Origin: Aptenodytes patagonicus | Lineage: Eukaryota > Chordata > Aves > Sphenisciformes > Spheniscidae | Reading direction: 5' to 3' | NCBI RefSeq assembly: GCF_965638725.1 | Contig: NC_134981.1 | Location: forward strand, 47,334,849-47,398,848 | DNA length: 64,000 bases | In this document: positions 57,780-64,000 of the stretch, in pieces | Position numbering within the stretch: position 1 is the stretch's first letter | Layout: each line of letters opens with the position of its first letter | Made by a program: the position numbers and the translations under genes | The notes under the pieces: model-generated | Told to the model about the DNA's origin: nothing | What the model saw: the letters and a program-made list of their open reading frames with translations, nothing else | The model's database searches: none

Positions 57780-58275
57780 CTAGGTTAAAGCTCTTTCAAT
57801 GAGCCCTGCTAAGTCCTGCGCAAAGATCCTTTTCCCCCTTTGAGACAGGTGTACCCCGTCTGTCGCCAGCAGGCCTGGTGTCATGTAGACTGACCCATGA
57901 TTAAAAAACCCAAAATTCTGCTGGTGACACCAGGCTCGGAGCCAGGTGTTGATCTGCTGGCTCTTCCTGTTTCTTCCCTCATCATTCCCTGCAACTGGAA
58001 GGATAGAGGAGAACACTACTTGTGCTCCTGATCCCTTAACCAGTCGTCCCAAGGCCCTGAAGTCTCTCTTGATTGCCCTCGGGCTTCTTGTTGCAACTTC
58101 ATTGCTGCCTACCTGAAAAAGCAATAATGGATAATAATCCGAGGGCCGTACCAGGGTAGGAAGCTTTCTTGTAACATCTTTAACCCTGGCCCCAGGGAGG
58201 CAGCAGGCTTCCTTAAGAAGTGGGTCTGGTCTGCATATCGGGCCTTCTGTTCCCCTCAGGAGAGAGTCTCCTAAA
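57780..58275 (-). pseudogene. CR1 ORF1 C-terminal SGNH/GDSL esterase-like domain
   Basis: The minus strand reads openly from GDSLLRG (about 58265) through VGSNEVA (about 58115) to DGVHLSQRG (about 57845), ending at a stop near 57780. GDS, GSNE and DGVH are the Ser, Gly/Asn and Asp/His blocks of SGNH hydrolases, an esterase domain described in CR1 ORF1 proteins. The N-terminal part of ORF1 is lost with the 5' truncation. The catalytic blocks appear intact. Confidence 0.8.
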
Positions 58276-58285
58276 ACTTTGATAC

Positions 58286-59061
58286 TATTGGTATGCTATG
58301 ACGGTAAGACCAAGTTTTACAAAGGAATTTTTTTAATTGTGAGATGTCATTTTAAAGCTAGTACATTGTCAAATACTCAGTTTTGTTATTGAAGATAACT
58401 TGAAAGAAATAAAAACTAAAAAAAAAAAAAAACCAAAACCCAAAAACTAAAAGAAAAAGTGGCTGCCATGTCATGCAGAAAATAGCCCGTATCTTTTTGC
58501 AATTGAATATAATATTTTATAGTTAATATTTTAATTACAGTAGTGCCCAGGAGCTCCACATCTGAATTAAGACACTGACACATTAGGCAAGTGTAACAAA
58601 ACAACGGTCTTTTCTGCATGTGGCTTACAACTGAATTACAAAACAGAAGATAAATGTTCTATAAGAGGCAGATACAAGGAGAACGAAAAGTATGAGAGAG
58701 ACTCAAGGAATCTGTGAACATTGCACCGAAGGAGAATTTCTACATACTTTCTGCCCTTTCTCAGATTTTATCTTGTAATGCCTTTAGCTTTTTTTAAGGG
58801 CGGCACAGGAGAAAGCATGCTGCTGGTCAGTAAATTTAGCCTTGAGGTGAAGACCATAGAATCACTAGCAGGGAAAAAAGCCCAGATTCTGCATCATGAG
58901 ATATAAGAACTGTTATATAGGACTGAGACATTAATTTTTTCTGTTGTCTATAGATGATTTAATGTGTGACTGTGGTTTCAACTCTTCATATTATCCAGTG
59001 AGTTTTATTGTTCTGGTCAGATGAAAACTGGAAATTTTCTAAAGGAGTTTTTAAAATTGTT
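58286..59061. other. Non-coding spacer
   Basis: AT-rich DNA including an A-rich stretch at about 58415-58460. No gene seen. Confidence 0.5.
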
Positions 59062-59974
59062 TGTATTGGGTTTACGTAGCAAGATTTTGGTAGCAGGAGG
59101 GCTGTAGGGGTGGCTTCTGTGAGAAGATGCCAGAAGCTGCTCCCATGTCCGACAGAGCCAATGCCAGCCGGCTCCAAGACAGACCCACTGCTGGCCAAAG
59201 CTGAGCCCATCAGCGACAGTGGTAGCACCTCTGTGATAACATATTTAAGAAGGGGTAAAAACTGCTGCGCAACAGCAGCCAGAAGAGAGAGGAGTGAGAA
59301 TATGTGAGAGAAACAACTCTGCAGACACCAAGGCCAGTGAAGAAGGAGGGGGAGGAGGTGCTCCAGGCGCTGGAGCAGAGATTCCCCTGCAGCCCGTGGT
59401 GAAGACGAGGTAGAGAAGTCGTGAGTGAAGTTGAGTGGTCAGTTTCTAACACTTTGTCTCTGTCACTCCTTCCTTCTCACGTTCTTCCCCTGCTCCAGCA
59501 TGGGGTCCCACCCACAGGAGACAGTCCTTTACGAACTGCTCCAGCATGGGTCCTTTCCACGGGGTGCAGTCCTTGAGGAACAGACTGCTCCAGTGTGGGT
59601 CCCAGGTCCTGCCAGAAAACCTGCTCCTGCATGGGCTCCTCTCCGTGGGGTCACAGGTCCTGCCAGGAGCCTGCTCCAGTGTGAGCTCTCCATGGGGTCA
59701 CAGCCTCCTTCAGGGCACATCCACCTGCTCCGTCGTGGGGTCCTCCGCAGGCTGCAGGGTGGATATCTGCTCCAACGTTAACCTCCATGGGCTGTAGGGG
59801 GACAACCTGCATCACCAATGTTGACGATTGGCTTGGCTTTGGCCAGCAGCAGGTCCATCTTTGAGCTGGCTGGTACTGGTTCTCTTGGACATGGGGACAA
59901 CTTCTGGCATCTTCTCACAGAAGTCACCCCTCCAGCCCCACCCCCCCTCAACCTTGCCACGTAAACCCAATCCA
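59062..59974. mobile_element. Inverted (head-to-head) LTR-B structure, duplication TTGTT
   Basis: TTGTT flanks both ends (59057-59061 and 59975-59979). The left arm (59062-~59435) is LTR-B in plus orientation from its U3 terminus TGTATTGGG, with an internal deletion that joins GTGGTGAAGAC to the GAGGTAGAGAAG segment. The right arm (~59436-59974) is LTR-B in minus orientation, ending CCCAATCCA, again a U3 terminus. The arms share about 150 bp at the outer ends with roughly 80% identity by eye. A normal LTR has one U3 and one U5 end; this one has two U3 ends. Confidence 0.82.
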
Positions 59975-60776
59975 TTGTTTTAATATCTAAAGCTATTTCT
60001 TTATTCCTGCTGAGTTAATGTTGAAGCACTTGACTATTAGTGTTTTTCATATTAAACAGTAATAAATTCAACTCATTATATTTTTCCCATCTTAAAATAC
60101 TGGTAGTTAGAGGAAGCAAAAACACTTTTTGAACAGTTGTGGAGGGGGGTTGTATACCTATGCTTCCACTCTTACCTTGCACTTTTTTTTTTTTACCCTC
60201 TTCATTTGATGCTTAAAAAACAAGGAATGTCTGTAGTCATTCTTTAGCTCTCTTGGTAAGATCAAGGAAGTTCTATTTGCTTACTTATCTTAAGAGTTTT
60301 GCTTCTTTCATTAAGCTGGTTAGGGCATCGTTCCTTTTTTTTTTTTTTTTTTATGTGTATGATTGGAATACTTAATTCCCCTCACTGATGATCATATGCA
60401 CAGCTTTGTCTCTTTTGGAGAGAACTCCATTCCAGATTAGTAATTATTTGCTTACTCTTCCACGAGGATGGAAGCTCAGAATATTTATCTGTGATGAGAG
60501 AAGGCCAAACAACTGTACTCAGGCTCATAGGGCAAAAGATTGAATTCCAGTTTCTGTCTGATGCCTTTGAAGTCTTCTTCCATTTGAGTCTCTACCAATT
60601 CATATATGACTCCAGTTACTCCCTATGCAGGACACGTACTAGCTCATTGGAGTCACGCAGGGACTAATATAAACCTAAAATACTGTCACTTCCTTAAGGC
60701 AACAGTATCTTAAGGATCTTAGATATGTCAGCGCGGTAAGGAAATTCATCAGCCCTCCAGGGAACAATGTGCTAGC
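59975..60776. other. Non-coding spacer
   Basis: AT-rich DNA with poly-T runs (about 60185-60195 and 60328-60351). No gene seen. Confidence 0.5.
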
Positions 60777-61910
60777 TGTGGTGGGTTGACTCTGGCTGGA
60801 TGCCAGGTGCCCACCAAAACTGCTCTATCATTCCCCCTCCTCAGCTGGACAGGGGAGAGAAAATATAACGAAAGGCTCGTGGGTAGAGATAAGGACAGGG
60901 AGAGATCACTCACCAAGTACCGTCACAGGCAAAACAGGCTCAACTTGGGGAAATTAGTTGAATTTATTACCAATCAAATCAGAGTAGGATAATGAGAAAT
61001 AAAAACTAAATCTTAAAACACCTTCCCCCCACCCCTCCCTTCTTCCCGGGCTCGACTTTACTCCCGATTTCTCTACCTCCTCCCCCCCGAGTGGCACTGG
61101 GGAATGGGGGTTGCGGTCAGTTCATCACATGTTGTCTCTGCCGCTCCTTCCTCCTCAGGGGAAGGACTCCTCACATTCTTCCCCTGCTTCAGCGTGGGGT
61201 CCCTCCTATGGGAGACAGTTCTCCATGGACTTCTCCAATGTGAGTCCTTCCCACGGGCTGCAGTTCTTCATGAACTGCTCCAGTGTGGGTCCTTTCCACG
61301 GGGTGCAGTCCTTGAGGAACAGACTGCTCCAGTGTGGGTCCCCCTGGGGTCACAAGTCCTGCCAGCAAACCTGCTCCAGCGTGGGCTCCTCTCCGTGGGG
61401 TCACAGGTCCTGCCAGGAGCCTGCTCCAGTGTGGGCTCTTCACGGGGTCACAGCCTCCTTCAGGGTGCATCCACCTGCTCCGGTGTGGGCTCCTCCACGG
61501 GCTGCAGGTAGGTATCTGCTCCACTGTGGACCTCCATGGGCTGCAGGGGGACAGCCTGCCTCGCCATGGTCTTCACCACAGGCTGCAGGGGAATCTCTGC
61601 TCCGGTGCCTGGAGCACCTCCTCCCTCTCCTTCTTCTCTGACCTTGGTGTCTGCAGAGTTGTTGCTCTCACATATTCTCACTCCTCTCTCTGGCTGCTGT
61701 TGTGCAGCAACTTTTTCCCCTTCTTAAATATGCTATCACAGAGGCACTATCACCGTCACTGATGGGCTCAGCTTTGGCCAGCAGCGGGTCCGTCTTAGAC
61801 CTGGCTGGCATTGGCTCTATTGGACATAGGGGAAGCTTCTAGCAGCTTCTCACAGAAGCCACCCCTGTAGCCCCCCTGCTACCAAAACCTTGCCATGCAA
61901 ACCCAATACG
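60777..61910 (-). mobile_element. Solo LTR, LTR-B family, full length, duplication CTAGC
   Basis: 1.13 kb from TGTGGTGGGTTGAC to CCCAATACG (terminal A changed to G), flanked by CTAGC at 60772-60776 and 61911-61915. It is the longest LTR-B here, with the complete GC-rich array (CTCCAGYGTGGG units) and the minus-sense ATATTTAAGAAGG TATA-like element near 61715-61730. Confidence 0.92.
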
Positions 61911-62728
61911 CTAGCCTTCTATTAAAATAGTGATGTTGGTTTAGCCTACAGTATTGCAAATATCACCAAAGCACCAATGTTACAATCAATGACTGATCTG
62001 ACAGTGGTGGTAGTATCACTTACAGTTGCATGTCTTAATGCATGTTCTGTGTGTGACTGTTTTAATACATATTGAATATTCAGAAAAAAACCAAGAAGGG
62101 GGAAATAGGTGAGCATCTGATTCTGAAATCTGTACATCCTGAATGCAAGATATTTTGTCAAGAAATAAAAATAAAACTAAATCCTGACTAATCAGGTCTT
62201 TGTGCCCCCAATAACATTTTTTCCTTGACCCCTATACTGAACTCCTAATAATGCTGGATGAGTTTTGACCAGAAGAGATTCCTCAGTTTCTGGAGACATT
62301 CTTTATACTCATTCCTTTACCGTTGGTTCTAGTGCATACTGTGAAAAGACAGTGGTCTGATTTGAACAATGTAAAATAACTAATTTCAGTTAATTAAATC
62401 AGAAAGCTTAAAAAGCTTAATTTTGTGTATTTGGTTTTAATCTTGCTTTATACTTGTAGCTTTTCCTCAATAAATCATTCTTCTCTCATTTATGCATCAA
62501 AACATACTTGCAAATAAACATACCATTTGTCTTGTGTTTGTTACTTCTTTCTACTAGCAAAAGGACCTCTGTACCTTCACATGTTTCTGTTCAGTATTGT
62601 ATTAGATTCTGAATTTTCACATTTTTATGTTAAAAATACTAAAGATGTTTCTACTGGATAATTTTTATTTATGATTGTTAAGGTGGTGTTTTACAAAACA
62701 GCATTTAAACTATTTTGGTTAAACTGCC
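61911..62728. other. Non-coding spacer
   Basis: AT-rich DNA between LTR-B and a deleted LTR-A. No gene seen. Confidence 0.5.
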
Positions 62729-62961
62729 TGTCCTGGTTTCGGCAGGGATAGAGTTAATTTCCTTCCTAGTAGCTGGTACAGTGCTGTGTTTTGGATTTAG
62801 GAGGAGAACAAAGTTGATAACACACCGATGGTTTAGTTGTTGCTAAGTAGTGCTTACACTAGCCAAGGACTTTTCAGCTTCCCATGCTCTACCCACTGAG
62901 AAGGCTGGAGGTGCGAGCGGCTGTGTGATGCTCAGTTGATGACTGAGGTTAAACCACGACA
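62729..62961 (+). mobile_element. LTR-A with large internal deletion
   Basis: It begins TGTCCTGGTTTCGG and ends AACCACGACA. The sequence jumps from GGCTGGAGGTGC to GAGCGGCTGTGTGATG, removing about 310 bp that hold the promoter and the AAT tract. Flanks CTGCC and GAGGT do not match, so no target duplication is visible. Confidence 0.88.
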
Positions 62962-63177
62962 GAGGTCAAAGTGGAACGCACTGCCCTGGGTAACAAGCCC
63001 CACTCATTGTAACAGGCCAAATCCATTGCAAGGGGATAAACGGGTATTCAAAGGCAGAAGTCATTCTTCAGTCACTGTAATTCAGCGTGTGCTTTTTGCC
63101 AGCTTAAAAGTCTTTCAAGCATACCAAGATTAGTGTCAGGTGCACATGAACCATATTCAACTCCCTCTTTGTTCCCC

Positions 63178-63975
63178 AGGCTGGATGGATGGGTTGAGGC
63201 CAACTGTACGAGATTCAACAAGGCCAAGTGCCGGGTCCTGCACTTCGGCCACAACAACCCCATGCAGCGCTACAGGCTTGGGGAAGAGTGGCTGGAAAGC
63301 TGCCCAGCGGAAAAGGACCTGGGGGTGCTGGTTGACAGCTAGCTGAACGTGAGCCGGCAGTGTGCCCAAGAAGGCCAAGAGCATCCTGGCCTGTATCAGA
63401 AATAGTGTGGCCAGCAGGAGTAGGGAAGTGATCGTGCCCCCTGTACTCGGCACTCGTGAGGCCGCACCTCGAATACTGTGTTCAGTTTTGGGCCCCTCAC
63501 TACAAGAAGGACGTTGAGTTGCTGGAGTGTGTCTAGAGAAGGGCAACAAAGCTGGTGAAGGGTCTAGAGAACAAGTCTTATGAGGAGCGGCTGAGGGAAC
63601 TGGGGTTGTTTAGCCTGGAGAAAAGGTGGCTGAGGGGAGACCTCATCGCTCTCTACAACTACCTGAAAGGAGGCTGTAGCGAGGTGGGTGTTGGTCTCTT
63701 CTCCCAGGTAACAAGTGATAGGACGAGAGGAAACGGCCTCAAGTTGCGCCAGGGGAGGTTTAGATTGGACATGAGGAAGAATTTCTTTCCTGAGAGAGTG
63801 GTGAAACATTGGAACAGGCTGCCCAGGGAAGTGGTTGAGTCCCCATCCCTGGAGGTATTTAAAAGACGTGTAGACGTGGTGCTTAGGGACATGGTTTAGT
63901 GGTGGACTTGGCTGTATTAGGTTTACGGTTGGACTCAATGATCTTAAGGGTCTTTTCCAACCTAAATGATTCTTT
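63178..63975 (+). mobile_element. CR1 LINE 3' end (frameshifted ORF2 C-terminus)
   Basis: It starts near CTGGATGGATGGGTTGAGG and carries the RT C-terminal part ([27 protein letters not shown] followed by TAG). Frame breaks lie near 63342-63440 and 63530, then an open terminal stretch (63555-63899). The tail ends CCAACCTAAATGATTC. It is 5'-truncated. Confidence 0.9.
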
Positions 63976-64000
63976 CTTTTAGCTGTAGGAGGCAAAGCAA

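Larger units (their letters stand above)
54672..58285 (-). mobile_element. Long CR1 LINE with ORF1 esterase, endonuclease and RT
   Basis: 3.6 kb, 3' end at the left (AATAGAATCATAGAATG at 54672). It contains, from right to left, the C-terminal part of ORF1, a short inter-ORF stretch, and the whole of ORF2 (endonuclease, RT, C-terminal domain). It is 5'-truncated inside ORF1 near 58285, just upstream of the GDS motif. Several single-base frameshifts break ORF2. It is the most complete CR1 in the window. Confidence 0.92.

Noticed and set aside
62729..62961. A target duplication around the deleted LTR-A
   Set aside because: Flanks CTGCC and GAGGT do not match, even allowing small shifts.
1..64000. 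tRNA, rRNA or snRNA genes
   Set aside because: No cloverleaf with internal A/B boxes or known snRNA motif was seen by eye; the tRNA-like 18-mers are retroviral primer-binding sites.

Overview
This window looks like nuclear DNA from a bird. The evidence is several CR1 LINE fragments with avian-type tails (runs of ATTCTATG), abundant endogenous retrovirus (ERV) LTRs, AT-rich non-coding spacers, and one GC-rich CpG island. I found no bacterial-style operons, rRNA, tRNA or CRISPR. By my boundaries, ERV sequence covers roughly 24-25 kb of the 64 kb and CR1 roughly 8 kb. That is dense for a bird and would fit a W-linked, pericentromeric or otherwise repeat-rich locus (inference).

ERV families. LTR-A is ~540 bp, TGTCCTGG...CCACGACA, with 5-bp target duplications; a longer relative, A', occurs at 19365 and 36289. 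LTR-B is ~1 kb with a GC-rich internal array, TGTATTGGG...CCACCACA, and 5-bp duplications. LTR-C is ~625 bp with 4-bp duplications (ERV1-like). LTR-D is a single ~815 bp copy. The coding proviruses have an ERVL-like (class III) pol, no env, and a primer-binding site complementary to the 3' end of tRNA-Lys1,2.

Layout. 1-958 is the 5' end of a minus-strand provirus (open gag, leader, PBS), followed by its LTR (959-1498) inserted in a CR1 tail. 1.5-29.6 kb holds solo or truncated LTRs, short CR1 tails and a TTCC microsatellite, plus one possible host exon (13931-14107, minus). 29648-37215 is a nest: one minus-strand CR1 split by a solo LTR-C (29659-30283, duplication GAAT) and by a 6.2-kb provirus (30672-36876, duplication AACCC). 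37.7-38.5 kb is a CpG-island promoter. 38561-45880 is a structurally complete minus-strand provirus (LTR, PBS, gag, pro, pol, PPT, LTR) directly beside the island. 46.8-48.7 kb and 54.7-58.3 kb are long CR1 copies; the first keeps an open reverse transcriptase and the second keeps the ORF1 esterase, endonuclease and RT with frameshifts. 59062-64000 has an inverted LTR-B structure, a full LTR-B, a deleted LTR-A and a CR1 3' end.

Most unusual points. (1) Two integrations (30672-36876 and 59062-59974) have a perfect 5-bp target duplication but carry the same LTR end outward on both sides (U5/U5 and U3/U3). (2) The first ORF after the PBS in the complete provirus starts with hydrophobic segments and an N-glycosylation-rich loop, followed by a Thr/Ala/Cys 10-residue tandem repeat whose copy number and unit length vary between proviruses. 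(3) gag, pro and pol lie in one frame, with a UAG at the gag/pro junction and a TAA inside RNase H found at the same sites in both proviruses. (4) The two proviruses are nearly identical in pro but clearly diverged in gag and in LTR, suggesting recombination.

Limits: percentages and boundaries were read by eye, and family names are descriptive rather than database names.
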